Positions 1 to 11,895 are shown, counted from the first letter of the stretch. The stretch: DNA of 64,000 nucleotides from Dicyema japonicum (GCA_011109175.1 RDEW01000014.1:630042-694041), one strand, 5' to 3'. Numbers and translations: made by a program. The notes: generated by a model not told the origin, from the letters alone.

Positions 1-3000
1 CAGAATGTCAGAGATTCGCCACATAGAACACTTGGAGTTGTAGCTAGACGAAACCACATGAATGCTCTCATAGTCTGTACTGATTCGGAAAATAGGGGCA
101 TCTTGGTGGAGAACTGTGGCTACATGAGTTCCGTGAAGGTCCCCACCTGTAAGGATAATGGGAGAACGCTGAGAAAATTGCCTCAGTGTCTTCAACTTGG
201 TTTCCTCTCTTTTATTGTTAAAAAATTGGTGCAAATAGACAGAGTAATTGTACAAGAAATGCTTCTCAGTGTTTCGTTTTGTTTTGGCGAACTTTGGGGA
301 GTAATTCAGACCTTTTAGTGCAAAAAGATCAACGGGATATGTTGAAGTCACCTTCTCCGAGTCTTCCGGATAATTAAATGTTGGAAATTGTATATATTTT
401 TCATCAATTTGTACAAAATTTTCAATATTGGCGGAATTGTCTGTAAAATTATCTTTGTATCCGTGAATTCCACATGACATCTTCAAGCTTTAAAACGCGG
501 GAAATATCAGGCAAACTCATTTTCATACAGGCTCTTCGAATTTTGGATGGGAAATCCTCAACAAAGTCAAATTTGTCTCCATCAACCAACTTTCCATACT
601 GAGATCTCAGCTTAATAGTAGAAAATATGGCTTCAGGGCTCTTTTCCAACTTTATCAGCCCATTAACCAGCTCTCTGCTCACTGGAAAGTAAAGATTTTT
701 CAACAGGATCCCAATATCAGCCGAATGGGCATCAATTTTCAAAACGTCCGAGAAGTATGGAACGATACAATACTGAGTAAAGGCAGGCCCGAACTGTCTG
801 GCAATCTTGGAGATCAAACAAACGACTGAACTGCGAATGGTGGTGTTTGGATGCAACAAAAATGAGCTTATACGTTTGATCAGAGTAAGAAGGATGCCAG
901 TATCCAAATGGTCATTCTCAAATATCGAATTAAAGCACATGATTGTTGAATGGATCACAAATTCCTCACTGTCCTTCAAGCCGTAGTCAAATAAAGACAG
1001 AAACATGGAGGATGTATCGTAAAGTTGATTGAAGGTAAAAATATCCGGGAAAATTAGGAAGAATTCACTTCGAACCTCCCAACTATCCTTTTTATGAGCC
1101 ACGTTTATTATGTGAGGCATTATTGTACTTCGAAATCTCTCCTCTCCAAAAAAACGGAAAATTTGAACCATAGAACACCGCAAGAGCTGAATTATAATGT
1201 CATTGGTCCCAATAATCCTCCTCTGGGCCAGTTCGGCCTCTTCAAGAGAAAATCCAGTAAAGAGCAGTTTTATAACCATTTCACTGAAATAATCGCACAG
1301 CAAGTCAAATTCTACTTCATATAGGTTCACTTCACGCTGCCCTTTAATCCGTGAAACAGCATTTAATTGGCGGTAAATTAGCTGAGATAAATCGCCAATT
1401 TTTGCCGCTAGAGATAGCAGAATCAACGACTGTTTGCTACTCAGACACAGATTGTAGTAAGTGGGCAGAATAAAGTCAATGAAAATCTCATGTGATAGGA
1501 ACAGTTTGCTGGAAGTGTCGATAAATAATCCGTGACTATGTAAATTGCTTCTGAAACCACATTTGGGTCAGAATCCTCAAAAAATATAAGCATATGGGGG
1601 ATAGCCCTTTCAAAAAACACAGAAAAGTGGATGTGGGGCTCAAATAGCTTGAAAAGATTAAAGGCGGCATATTTTGCTTCATTGGAATTCAAATGGGAGA
1701 GAAATGAAGTGTATAAGGAAAGAAGGATTACATGGACATTTCCTTCCCAGTCCCCTCCTTTGTTAGAGGACTGTTCTGCCCCTCCAATATCTTCACATTG
1801 AGTTTCAACTTTAGATCCACCAATTTTGGTTTCAACACTTTCTGGCTCAGCTTTCACCGTGATATCAACATCAGATTCTGATTTTTCCGTGAACTCGGGA
1901 TTTTTCGGTTCGACTTTTTCAGTTTTCGGGTTAGATTTTGCAATAAAGTCAAAGTTATCATTGATCTCGTTCCATTTGAAATTCATCGCAGTTATAATAT
2001 AGTCCGCAGTGAGGTTATTGGCTGACATAATTTCTTGCATTATTTTCATCAGATATGAGTAATATGACTCGGGGAAATAATGGGAAATGTAGTATTCAGC
2101 GATCTGTCGGTCGTTAGGGTTTTCGGAGATCATTGAGAGGACCATTTCACGAATATTTTCGTCAGGTATTTCCTGAATTTGGTTTTTCATTTTCGACTGG
2201 TCGTATTTCCCTGACATATTTCTTGAGGAGAAGTCACAGAGAGGTTTTCCGTCCAAACAGAGCTCGGCAATAATACAACCAAGCGAAAAAATGTCCATAG
2301 AATGCTCCCCCTCGTCTTCATGGTTTATAAAACGCTCAAAGATGTTGACATCGTCCGATTTATAAAATCGCTCAGGTGCCGTATAGCATATCCTCCTGTT
2401 GGAAATGTCGAATAGAAAGATGTAGTCTGTGGAGTTGGTCTCCGACAGGTACACAGGCTTGTAGCTAGCAAAATCAGTGATAAATACAAAATTCCAGCTG
2501 GTAAACATGATATTCTCTGGTTTTAGATCTCCATGGTAAATCTAATAATTACATAATAGACAATAACTCTGTTTCGCCTGCATAAATTCAAAGCACACAA
2601 TAGCTGGAAAATAATCCACTTCTTTTCAATCCACAAAAGCGCTGGATTTGAGTACATTCTGTCCAGCAGACTGATGTACATGAAGGGCCGCATGAGAACG
2701 GCAATTTTTTCTTTTATTATAGCCTCAAGTCAAAATTTGGAGTACTTTGTATGGGAGACAGTTCACAGAGGACAAGAGAGCCCGTTCGATGAAATTATTG
2801 TTTTCCTGGGCTTTTCTTATTGCTTCGGAAATTTCGGGATTAAATGAAATGAATTTTGCAACATAAAATTCTCCTTCGAATTTAATTTTTGCAGTATTGA
2901 AGAAAATTGTACTTCCCAAAGGCTTGACTAGTGTAAAGTTAAATATTTGGCAATATTCTTCAAGGGTTTCTGATCTTTGGGTTGTGCGTCGGCTAGAACT

Positions 3001-3009
3001 GTTTCCCAT
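1..3009 (-). CDS. PIK3R4: VPS15 / PIK3R4-like regulatory subunit of class III PI3-kinase, C-terminus cut by window edge
   Basis: Scaffold pseudokinase that activates VPS34 for PI3P synthesis in endosomal sorting and autophagy. The start at 3009 gives MGNSSSRR, with Gly2 for N-myristoylation as in VPS15. Kinase-like motifs follow in order: LGSTIFF, HGDLKPEN (about 2540; HGD in place of HRD), ITDFAS (DFG altered, as in the family) and CYTAPERF (about 2370). Next come a charged linker, a HEAT-like helical region (about 1750-480) and, in 1-110, the start of a WD40 repeat running off the window. Two introns are clear: 22 nt (2724-2745) and 26 nt (2542-2567). The frame changes once near 1523-1525 inside a T run, and the exon junction near 450-490 is unresolved. 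Identity is firm; exact structure at those two places is not. Confidence 0.88.
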
Positions 3010-3269
3010 TAAATTCAGAATAAACGTAACCACATACAAATATAATTACTATTTTAATTTCAAAGTTAGGTTAAAACAAAAATAAAATTTAAATATTCAA
3101 TTTTAAAAACAATAAATTTTTTTACAAAAATAAATTATCTTTCTTTTTTCGAATTTATAGTCAGTGATTTAAGTTCGGTTATGACATAATATCAGGATGG
3201 TTCAATACCACAAGAGCCGGACAAAATCCAGATGGTTCTGGTTTGTATCTAGCTTTTGTTCATTCTAGC
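3010..3269. other. AT-rich upstream region of VPS15, no gene seen
   Basis: About 260 bases between the VPS15 start and the first SINE fragment. Very AT-rich with T and A runs; it probably holds the VPS15 promoter and 5' UTR, but no motif stands out. Confidence 0.4.
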
Positions 3270-3400
3270 AAAAGGTCCCAAGAATTTTACGATGATTTTT
3301 GGATCGACGAGTAACGTAATCATCAGTGATACATCGCTACGGGGTCGGATTGTCTTCAAAGACTCACACGCTGCCAAAAGGAAAAGAAGTTAAGAGTATT
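3270..3400 (+). repeat. SINE-A fragment (body only)
   Basis: Degenerate copy of the body of the tRNA-derived SINE seen complete near 22185 and 51797. It keeps 'tacgatgattt', 'gacgagta', 'catcagtg', 'ggattgtct' and 'gactcacacg' in the same order and spacing. The tRNA-like head and the 3' tail are missing. Confidence 0.6.
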
Positions 3401-3639
3401 CTTGATGTCTTGGCCTCATTCATACTATTATTTTTACTAAAAGAAATGCGTGTTAGATATTAGATAATGGCGGGAACACTACAGGGATACTGAATCACAG
3501 AATTATACATGTTTAACACGTTTTTGTGTTCTTGGAATTAAGTAAATAAAATGGTAATTTGAACCTGTTTTACTGCTTTTTGTTTATTTCTTAATTCTCT
3601 AAAAATCATCGTTTCTTAACAATCGATGTGGTGCTACGT

Positions 3640-3935
3640 GCTAATTGGTTGAAGTTCTCTGATTGTTTTGTTTGTTCCTTCCCATTCCCTTCCTATTAGA
3701 GTGGCGTCATGTGATCCACTTGTCTAGGTGGCGCCCAGTGCCAGGCCGGCACGAAAAAGGATCACTTGCTCTCCCCACTCCATTGGAGGGGATTCCACAA
3801 CTGCACATATGGACGTCTTTTACCCTTCATGCTGATTCCGGATGGAGTCTGTTTCTGTAGAAGTGGAAACTGGATACACTTAATTAGTTGTTTACTTTAA
3901 CTTCTTTCTCGGTGTATCCGGGGTTAATAAATAAA
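3640..3935 (+). repeat. SINE-B copy lacking its tRNA head
   Basis: Shares with the minus-strand copies at 53935-54215 and 54810-55115 the order 'ttggttgaag.ttctct', a pyrimidine-rich stretch, 'agagtggcgtcatgtgatcc', a 'ggcgcccagtgcc' block and the 3' end 'ggtgtatccggggttaataa'. The tRNA-derived 5' head is absent. The 3' end resembles the tails of the local APE-type LINEs, which suggests borrowed LINE machinery. Confidence 0.6.
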
Positions 3936-4561
3936 CTGTGCAAGGCTCCCAGTTTGGTCTTTAAGTGTTTTTGAGAGCTTTTAAAATTCTCATTTTCTTC
4001 AGAGCAACCTTTGTGTTAATCTCATCCAGCGTTTTCTATTCTTCATCTTAATCCTTAGTGTACCTAGATCGTCCCTCGTTTTCAGACTCAGACAAAGGTT
4101 CTTATTCAGGTAGTTGTCGATCTTCCACAGAAGCCACCGATTCCATAACAATTGAAGTACACATCCACAGCATCATTTTCCAGGGAGCATCAACGTCCAA
4201 CCGCAGAATTGACAAAAAATCTTTCCACTTTTATATTTGTAGAAAATTTTTGGAAATGTCATATAGTTTTGAGTTGGTTATTTTCTTTGGAATTTCAGTA
4301 GCTTGTCGGAGTTGAGTTCAGTGGAATTAGTCCAGTTTTTCTAGCTCACTCTCAGAAATGCCTCAATTCCCAGAATTGTAAGTTAGGACTGGGAGTACGA
4401 AAGAGTTGTAAATTCTTAATCACTGGCGTCGCTAAAATTTTTCTGCGTATTACATCTTTTGAGCCTCAACCGGTCTTCAGAGAAATTCCGAGAAATCTGC
4501 TACCAATGTGAGTTTACAAAGATCAAGTATCTGGGTGGATATGAAAGCTACTACCATTTAT

Positions 4562-4798
4562 TTACCCCGGAGTAACTTCAATTGAAAGAAACGTATGACT
4601 AACAAGAAAATAACTTTTAAAAGGAAATGTTCCAATAGATATCTTGTGTGGCGCAGCACTCGAAAGCAGATCAGGACAAGAAAATAGATGGCCCGTCTTA
4701 TGGTCGTCTAAAAGGCAGGAATGGCATAGCGACGAAGACGATCGTCCAATTCTGTTCAAATAGTCTTGTAAATCTATGTAATAATTAAGCAATGCCAT
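4562..4798 (-). pseudogene. C-terminal fragment of a LINE reverse transcriptase ORF
   Basis: 78 codons ending in a typical LINE ORF2 tail: ALLNYY, then YLNRIGRSSSSLCHSC and GHLFSCP, matching the Cys/His-rich segment (ALL...YL.RIG...LC..C......HLLFSCP) found after the thumb of Jockey/I-type elements. No RT core is attached, so this is a broken remnant. Confidence 0.55.
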
Positions 4799-4907
4799 CT
4801 ATAGGTCTTATAAATTAGGGAAATGTAATAAAAATGGGATATATAGCTGGAAATGTCAAGAAGATTCCGAATTTAGTGCAAACAAAACTTAATAAATCTG
4901 TCTAAAT

Positions 4908-5652
4908 AAGCGTTTCTCAATGGGGTCTCTGGGGACCCATTTCTTTCCAGACAAAATATTCATGTGAAGGCGCTATTTCACAATATTAAATCAATTTGAA
5001 CATAAAATTAGGGGTCTCCAGAAAATATTTTCTAGATTCTGAGGTCCCCTGAAAAAAGGTTGAGAAAGATATTACTATATTAACGTGGCGTCATGCGGTT
5101 CACCTGGTGTTGTGGTGGCGCTCAGTGCAATTTTGCATGGAAGAGAACCGTTTGACTTTCCCTACCTTTCTGCGATTTTCAGAAGGGTGGCTTACCAACT
5201 CCCCCGTTTACAAGTAATCATACCGACCATTGAATATGCCTGCTCCGCCTGGAGGTTTGCGATTCCCCTTTCGAGAGTGGACCGTTTGTACTCCCTCAGG
5301 CGGAAAATTATGCACCGCACGGACATCCCCATTGGCGACCTCGTTTCTGATGAGACAACGTTGAAAAATGGCCAGGGTTTCCTACGTTTCTGCAAGGAAC
5401 TGGGAAACCCATTCAAGGTAAAGGTGACCCATACAGAGGAATTTCGGTCGGCAATAAAAAAGTGCACGCCGATTGAAATCCTTTGCAGAAGCAAGAGAAG
5501 ACGCTTCCGGAGTGCGGTTGGATCATCAGAAGACCAATTGAAGAAAGTCCGGATGTTGCTGGAAGCTGGAATCACCTAATTAGATAGTTTTGACCTATCT
5601 TTCCTGGTGGTCTTGAAGTTAAATAAATAAATAAAAAGGTTGAGAAACGCTG
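4908..5652. mobile_element. hAT-type MITE, split by a LINE-derived insertion
   Basis: Ends carry inverted repeats: left 'aagcgtttctcaa' (4908-4920), right the complement of 'cagcgtttctcaa' (5640-5652), typical of hAT tips. Flanking 8-mers 'gtctaaat' (4900-4907) and 'atctaaat' (5653-5660) match at 7 of 8, as expected of an 8-bp hAT target duplication. With the insert at 5068-5632 and its duplicated target removed, the element is only about 165 bp and non-coding, so it is non-autonomous. Confidence 0.75.
5068..5632 (+). mobile_element. Short LINE-derived element (5' head joined to ORF2 C-terminus), with target duplication
   Basis: Inserted into the hAT MITE and flanked by a perfect 15-bp duplication, 'aaaaaggttgagaaa', at 5053-5067 and 5633-5647. 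It opens with the LINE head 'gtggcgtcatgcggttcacc', also seen at about 7102 and 37046, and closes with 'tggtggtcttgaagttaaat' plus a TAAA repeat. Between them is an open stretch of 164 codons related to LINE ORF2 C-termini (IEYACSAWRF, GFLRFCKELGN). The endonuclease and RT core are absent, so this is an internally deleted copy that was nonetheless mobilised. Confidence 0.75.
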
Positions 5653-5781
5653 ATCTAAATTGATAAGTGAATATGTCACTTATGACAACTACATTGGATT
5701 GATTGACATACCTCTTAAGACAGTATTTTGTATATAGGCTTGTAAATACTTATCAACTGCTAACTCCCCTAAATATCCCTT

Positions 5782-6045
5782 GTGGTACTTGGAGACAATT
5801 CCTTAACACGTCATTGCATATGGTATGACGAGGACCTCCCCCCCCCGAATATCGCAATGGAAGATTACTACTCCTCTAATGTAAAAAACTTTTGTGGAAG
5901 ACCGAGACAACCCTCCTGGTCGTTTACAAAACTATCTGAAAGCTGTGAAGAAAAAATTGGCATCTGGTGACGATCTGGACACACTGAGGGACCTGGCTAA
6001 GAACAGAAGACCTTGGAGCAAGCTAACTCTTTCTCTTATATTTTT
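5782..6045 (+). repeat. 3' fragment of a second APE-LINE family
   Basis: Decayed copy of the LINE end seen at 51500-51790 and 62459-62925. Shared parts are GRPR, then D-D-L-x-x-L-R-x-L and R-x-W-S-K-L-T. Several frame changes. No 5' part is attached. Confidence 0.55.
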
Positions 6046-6092
6046 TGCTGCACATGCGGACCTATAAATATTATGGCTCTCGTGAAAGTGCT
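6045..6092 (+). repeat. SINE-A tail fragment
   Basis: 'gctgcacatgcggacctat' followed by 'attatggctctcgtgaaa' matches the 3' tail of SINE-A, also found at 11285 and in inverted form near 21185. Confidence 0.6.
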
Positions 6093-6504
6093 AATAATAA
6101 TATGACGAGGACCTTGTATCATGCTTAATTCGTCTGCCAGAGGCTTATACTTATGTTTCTTATCGACCCCACCGTCTGCAAACAATCTAGCGATGTAATC
6201 CGAGTCTCCACAATAAAAATTGTGCTCGACAATAATAGGAAGTCAGAATATCGCTATCGACCTTTATTGATACTCAGTCATTCTATACTACACACTGGAC
6301 CTTCAATTAACTTTCTGATTTTTGATTCCATAATTTTTGCAAATGTGTTTCGGACGACTTCATAATGTCGCCATATGTAATCATGACGCAGCATACACAC
6401 GCATTTAGTGGCAAAATGATCAACAGATATACATCCTCGATTCACTCCCAAACTGGTTCCTGTCTTGAAGTTATATAATGCCTTACTTCAAGGTGTATTA
6501 TTAA

Positions 6505-6722
6505 CCACGTTGGCTTGACGAGTGCCGCCGTCATCAGTGAACTTCTCAATGCGGAACCGGATCGTCTACGAAAGGACTCACATCAAACAAACAAAAAAAG
6601 AAAAAAGAAGTGAAGATCATTCCTTGGTTCTCTCTAAAATTATTTATCCTAACTTCTTTACTTAAAATAAAGTGTGTGTCCTGTCTGGGAGGAACTATAG
6701 CTATATGGCTCTATGTAAAGTG
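6505..6722 (+). repeat. SINE-A copy lacking its head
   Basis: Keeps the body from 'ggcttgacgagtg' through 'gcggaaccggatcgtct', 'aaaggactcacat', 'gtgaagatcattccttggtt' and the tail 'aagtgtgtgtcctgtctggg' to 'tatggctctatgtaaag'. The tRNA-like head is missing. Confidence 0.75.
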
Positions 6723-7070
6723 AAGGATTATTTTATTAAACACGTTGTTGAAAACTTAATATCAACACGTGGGTTATCCATTGACTTCTATATTTATCAT
6801 GGTACATTTCCTATCAGACATACTGATCCAACCACCAGGGTGTCATGCATCTTGAGGAGGATGCGCTCGATCAGGTGAGTCACTCCACACAACAGCCTCT
6901 TTATTCCAAACTCGGACATGGACTTGGTTATCCCTCAATACTTGTCTGATCATATGATCAACGTCATCGTACTCACACGACTCGAACTCTACTACCCCCA
7001 CGTAATAATTAAGCAATGAAATTGCACACTCATTTAATGTTTCGAACAAATCCCGTTCATTTAGTCGCAT

Positions 7071-9928
7071 CCTTTGTGTTAATTAATAGATTCATTTGTA
7101 GCGTGGCGTTATGTGGTCCACCAATTCAAAAAATTCAAAAGGATTTGGCAACACCCAGAGGGCTTCTAATACCCTCCCGAAAAGGACCAGTAGACCCCTT
7201 CCCCCTGGGGTCATTATCGACTCCCGGCGATGCGTTTCAAGAAAGTCCAAACATTCCCGGCGAAAACCCTCAGCCCACTGTGGAATAAGAAATTTACTGC
7301 TCTCCAAATAAACATCAACGGAATTAAAGAAAAGGTCAGGGAACTCCGGTCAATCCTGGCAAATCAAAAGATCGACGTGGCCATGATTCAAGAAACTAAA
7401 CTCCGCATGCATGATTCCACTCCTTCATTCCCTGGATACGAGGCAATCAGGATGGACCGTAAAAAGAGAAGAGGTGGTGGACTACTTACTCTATTCAAAA
7501 AGAACATGAAATGCAGAGACATTACTTCGGAAGTGAAAAAACTTGTTAGAAATGACGAGGTTACTGAGGCAATAGGAATCTTGCTTGGGACAACGAAAGG
7601 AAGTATGTGCCTCGTGAATATCTACTTGCCTCCTTCCGGCTCCTGCCCAAAGGACTATGTTATTCCAAACCTATCAAGATTGGCTATCTACGATGAGATC
7701 ATCATATGTGGAGATTTAAACGCAAAGCACCCATTATGGTTGTCAACCTAACTGACCGACACGAGAGGGAAGCTATTGTTATTGAAATCGGACTCCCTAA
7801 CGATACTGAACAATCCAGCGAAAAATACAAGGACCCCACTAGAGAGACTGATCAGCTTACCTCACCAGATTTAACACTCTGCTCATCGTCGCTTTCATCA
7901 AAAATTGATTGGCCAGTCCTCTACGAAACAAGAAGCGACCATAATCCAATTGTGATGAAGGTCATGAGAGAAGTCAGAGTTAGGAGAACACCTGCTAGTT
8001 ATAACTACAAAGCTGCTAATTGGGAATTGTATCGCGCAATCTCTGATGATAGACTGAAGAATTGTTACTTGGTCATCTTCAAATCGCCAGAAAAAGCGAT
8101 CAAATACTTTACTTGCACAATCCTAAAAGAAAGATCAATGGCTATTCCCAAGCATTGTCTAAACTCCTCTAATGGTCGAGGGAAGTCGGCATTGATCAAA
8201 GAAAGAAATCACCTCAAAAAATCTAATTGGATCACATTAAAAACGAAACTCCGGATCAGAGCTCCAAACAACGAAATAAAGGCCAGAGAGTTCAAGGCCC
8301 AGAAATTGAAGTGGAATCGGATTCTTACAAAGGTAAATCGCAACCGTAGTACCGGAGAAATGTGGAAAGCCATCCGAAATGTTGCAAAGGGAGAAGAAAC
8401 CTCCCCGAGGATGACTATACTCAACGAGACGTTAACAATTTGATAAAATTCTACACAAAAATTTCGTACAAAGAACACAGGAAGTTGGAAGAGCATCTCA
8501 CTTTATGGAGAAATCTGAAGAAGAATTCTAACCCAGTATACTTCTCGGATAGAAACGTGAAAAATGCGCTGCGTTATACAAGAACAACGTACTCTGCCGG
8601 TCCGGACAACATTCCAGTAGTGTTATTGAAGCACCTTGGAGATATTGAAGTCGGTTTTCTAACGTCGCTGTATAACTATTCAATTAATTGTAATGTAATA
8701 CCGTTGTTATGGAAGCAAGCCAACATCAGACCTATACTGAAACCTGGAAAACCTAAGGGAGATCTGGCATCATTTAGACCTGTGTCATTGTTATGTTCCA
8801 TATCGAAAATCCTGGAAAGGCTTGTGCTTGGGAGAATCAAGGCTTTTTACCAGAAAAGGATTTTAAACACGGATTCAAGAGAGATTGTTCTACATCAACA
8901 TACCTACAGAAATTAACCAACTTCATTAGAGATGGTTTTCAAACAAACCAAGGCATTTGAAGACAGTTTATGTTCCATTGATATTAACAAGGCCTTTGAT
9001 TCTATTTCGAGAAAAATATTATCAAAGAAAATTTTTCCAAGCTTAAACTTTGGATAACAAATTTCTTAAGTGGACGAAGGGACGTGTATGCCTCGGAGGA
9101 CTGAAATCAGTCTCACGTCTTCTCCCAAACGGTGTTCCCCAAGGATCTCCTTTATCCCCCGCCTTATTCAATTTATCCCTGGCAGACCTCCCGACACCGG
9201 AATCCAATAACGATGTTCTACTCACATATGCGGACGACATTGTTTTGGCCTCGCGTGATCGGGATATCCAAAATGCTACAGAAAGATTACAAATTAACCT
9301 GGACCGACCCACGATAAATTCCATAAAGTCGGTCACGTCTATGTTTACTTCGGACAAAAGGTTGGGGAAGATGATTTTCAAGTTAAAATTGGACAACATT
9401 GAAATCCCCTTCACCAAATGTCAGAAGTTCCTGGGCCTGACACTGGATACACACTTATTTTTGTCACCACACGTGGCAAACATTGTTCTGAAATGCGAGA
9501 AGAGGATCAATATATTAAAATGTTTATCTGGAATATGCAAGACAGGTACCCACCCAGTCTTGATGAACATTTACAAGCAATACATCGAACCATGCTTCTC
9601 GTACGCGTGTGGTTCGTGGGGACCTTCATTATCATGGACGAACACTAAGAAAATTTATGACGTTCAAAAGAAGGGCTTTCAGAATGACGGAGCGGTGGTC
9701 TTGTGGGAGACATAGAACCGGACCGACTACTCTGGAGGCCCTCATTAAACAAAACTCCGGCATGCGGGAAGGTGGCTCTGCAAATACAATCAGCCGCCCT
9801 GTACGAGTTGTGTGGGTACGAGGGAGGTGCACCGGGAAAGAATGAGGATTTTGGCAAAGCGCATCGGGATCACATGATAGTTAGTTTTGGTTTTACCGTG
9901 GTCTTGGGTGTTAAATAAATAAATAAAA
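7071..9928 (+). mobile_element. APE-type LINE (Jockey/I-like), near full-length but frame-broken, with 12-bp target duplication
   Basis: Flanked by perfect 12-mers 'atttagtcgcat' at 7059-7070 and 9929-9940. Begins with a short 5' head containing 'gtggcgttatgtggtccacc'. Then comes an AP endonuclease: LQINING near 7310, QETKL near 7390, GDLNAKHP near 7715, RSDHNPI near 7935. The RT follows: AGPDNIP near 8600, DINKAFDSI near 8985, GVPQGSPLSP near 9135, YADDIVLA near 9230. Tail is 'cgtggtcttgggtg' plus TAAA repeats. No gag-like ORF1 is visible in the 160 bases before the endonuclease. At least four frame changes mean it is dead as read. The clean duplication says the insertion is fairly recent. 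Confidence 0.85.
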
Positions 9929-10599
9929 ATTTAGTCGCATAGAAATGATGCCCTGGTTCATATTCTGCCAATTATTTGTTTTTTGGTTTCGGGAAGAATC
10001 AGAGACTATGACTCTCAGTAATACCAAAGTATTTATATCCGTCGTGGTCTTCTACCAGCCTCACCAAATCTCCACACAAATGAGAATTGGTTTCTGACTT
10101 AAAAATTAATTTCCAAACAGTTTTCTTCCAGAAACCTGCGGACACATTCACTCCATGGAATTGAGATTTTTAGCAGACCGAGAGAACAGTTTTATGTCAT
10201 CAATGAACATAAGGTGATTCTTACTTAAACAAACCTCCTCAAGAATGAAGGACACTTGTTAGAATCGGGAAGTCTGCTCAACCGTTTGAGACAGCACGGA
10301 CATACTAATCCCCATTTAATAGTAACCTCACCGATATTATGCTTATGTGCAGATAAACACTTTACCTCATGACGGACATAATAAAATGAGTAAACCACAC
10401 AGGCAGACAATGGCAGCGCAGCACTCGATAATGTAGCCATGATCACCAGAATCAAGAAAAGGTGTTTTTTTAATAATTTAATCATTAGGGAGATTTTTTT
10501 AACTTTATACTTTCAAATTTTTTCCCTAAAAATTGACTTTATTGAGTTTAAAATTTCAAAAATTTGACCTTTTTGACAAATTATTTCAACTTATGCAAT

Positions 10600-10740
10600 T
10601 CCATAAGAGTCGGGCAATTCCCTGACGTCCCCGGGTTCGAATCTCGCTGCTATATGCTCCGGCTGAAGGTTCCTTCACATCTATGATGCTTTGGGTATGA
10701 CTAAAGAAAATTTCTTGGTTCCTTCTTCTCTGTCAAAGAT
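10600..10740 (+). repeat. SINE-A fragment with tRNA-like B box
   Basis: Contains 'cccgggttcgaatctcgctg', a good RNA polymerase III B-box region (ggttcgaatc), then 'ctatatgctccggctgaagg' and 'ttcttggttcc'. The middle of the element is deleted. Confidence 0.65.
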
Positions 10741-10809
10741 TTGTTAATTAACAAGTTCCAAAGTAAAACGAGTAAATTATCTAATCAAGGGGATTTTAGT
10801 TTAGATTGT

Positions 10810-11205
10810 TGGTAATCCCTCTTCTTCTCTTAGAAGAAGAGTGTGCCATCAACTCCCTGTTATTCCCCATCTCCACATCAGAGTCAGTCGAAATATCTTT
10901 GTTAGTGTCCAGTGGAATGTCGTCACGGTATGCCAGTTCCACAAGTTGAGAGGAGAAGTGGTGCACTCTTCATCAGAAACCTTCATCCCGTGTTTGTTAG
11001 CATGCTTTCGAGAGTCCTTTTACAACTGACAGATGTATGTTCTAGTTGCTCCTTCAACAGATTGTTTATCAAAATAGTTTTTGAAGCATTTCGAGACAAC
11101 TCCATTCCAGGTCATAACCAGTGAGATAATCTTTACTTGACAATTGTAGAGAAGCGAAAGCTCACTTGATAGGTGATCGTGCTTGTGACATTTTTTTACT
11201 TCCAC
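10810..11205 (-). pseudogene. C-terminal fragment of a second Dong/R4-like RLE element
   Basis: 61 open codons reading VKKCHKHDHLSSELSLLYNC and KIISLVMTWNGVVSK, homologous to the segment DKKHKYKPLADELSMI of the neighbouring element and to the extreme C-terminus of such ORFs. It lies upstream of the main copy on the same strand, so it is a separate insertion or a rearranged piece. Confidence 0.5.
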
Positions 11206-11284
11206 CTGTTTTAGGCGATCCTGAGATGTAATTCCCAGTTCTATTATAATTATCTCATTCTTGATCTTGTTTTATTCTATAACT

Positions 11285-11352
11285 TTTCTTTACTCAAATA
11301 AAGTATGTGTCCTGCCTATACGGACCTATAAATATTATGGCTCTCGTGAAAA
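11285..11352 (+). repeat. SINE-A tail
   Basis: 'aataaagtatgtgtcctgcc' followed by 'tacggacctataaatattat' and 'ggctctcgtgaaaag': the 3' part of SINE-A only. Confidence 0.65.
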
Positions 11353-11639
11353 GGATTTTTTTATTATTCCATGGAATATTCGACAAAAACCTTAATGACC
11401 TTATCGGTCTAAGAGTCGGCAGATGGGAAAAGAAAATCAGGTGGTTTTATAGCATTGACAGCCGTAAAATAGTAATAAAATAATAAACCTGTTAATTTGA
11501 GATGTTTTGGTGCGAAAAATGGTTGTTTTTTGCAGTTACAAATGTGCCACATAAATCGCAAATCCGATTTCCTTGTAAGTTGGTAGAAAATTCATCAGAA
11601 TATTTTCTAACAACAAACTTATTCATTTCAATCCCCCAA

Positions 11640-11895
11640 AGAACAAGAGTTAACCCAAACTAACGAATCCCGTGATCCTGATGCGTCCCAACAGAACACT
11701 CATCCAAGCAAAGCGACACAAAGGGAATTGTCAAGGAAGCTGAGGTCGATAAGCACACAGGAGATAACAAATTTTATTAAAATGAAATAGCTACTCACGT
11801 GATCCTGACACGCTTCAACAGAGACCTCATAATGTCCTAATGCTCTTCACCTGAGTTCGCACAAGCACGTATCGGGAGTATAACCTAATGCTCAT
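11640..11895 (-). repeat. Two LINE 3'-end fragments in tandem
   Basis: Two adjacent stretches, about 11640-11770 and 11795-11890, carry the complement of the APE-LINE 3' region ('cgtgatcctgatgcgtccca' and 'cacgtgatcctgacacgctt'; compare 49870 and 17690). Both are decayed. The bases between 11352 and 11640 hold nothing I recognise. Confidence 0.5.

Larger units (their letters stand above)
6095..10490 (-). mobile_element. Decayed Dong/R4-like (RLE-class) non-LTR retrotransposon, split by a LINE and a SINE
   Basis: Minus-strand pieces line up in the right order once the insertions are skipped. RT palm at about 10200 (LMFIDDIKLFSRS); thumb and C-terminal segment at 7070-6840 (NECAISLLNYYVGVVEFES and DDVDHMIRQVL); a Cys/His block near 6430-6380 (SVDHFATKC then MLRHDY); and a restriction-like endonuclease region at about 6240-6130 (IFIVETRITS; KKHKYKPLADELSMI). 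Many frame changes. The APE-LINE at 7071-9928 lies inside it with a perfect target duplication, and SINE-A sits at about 6505-6722. The clade name is from remembered family motifs; the RLE class is fairly sure. Confidence 0.6.
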
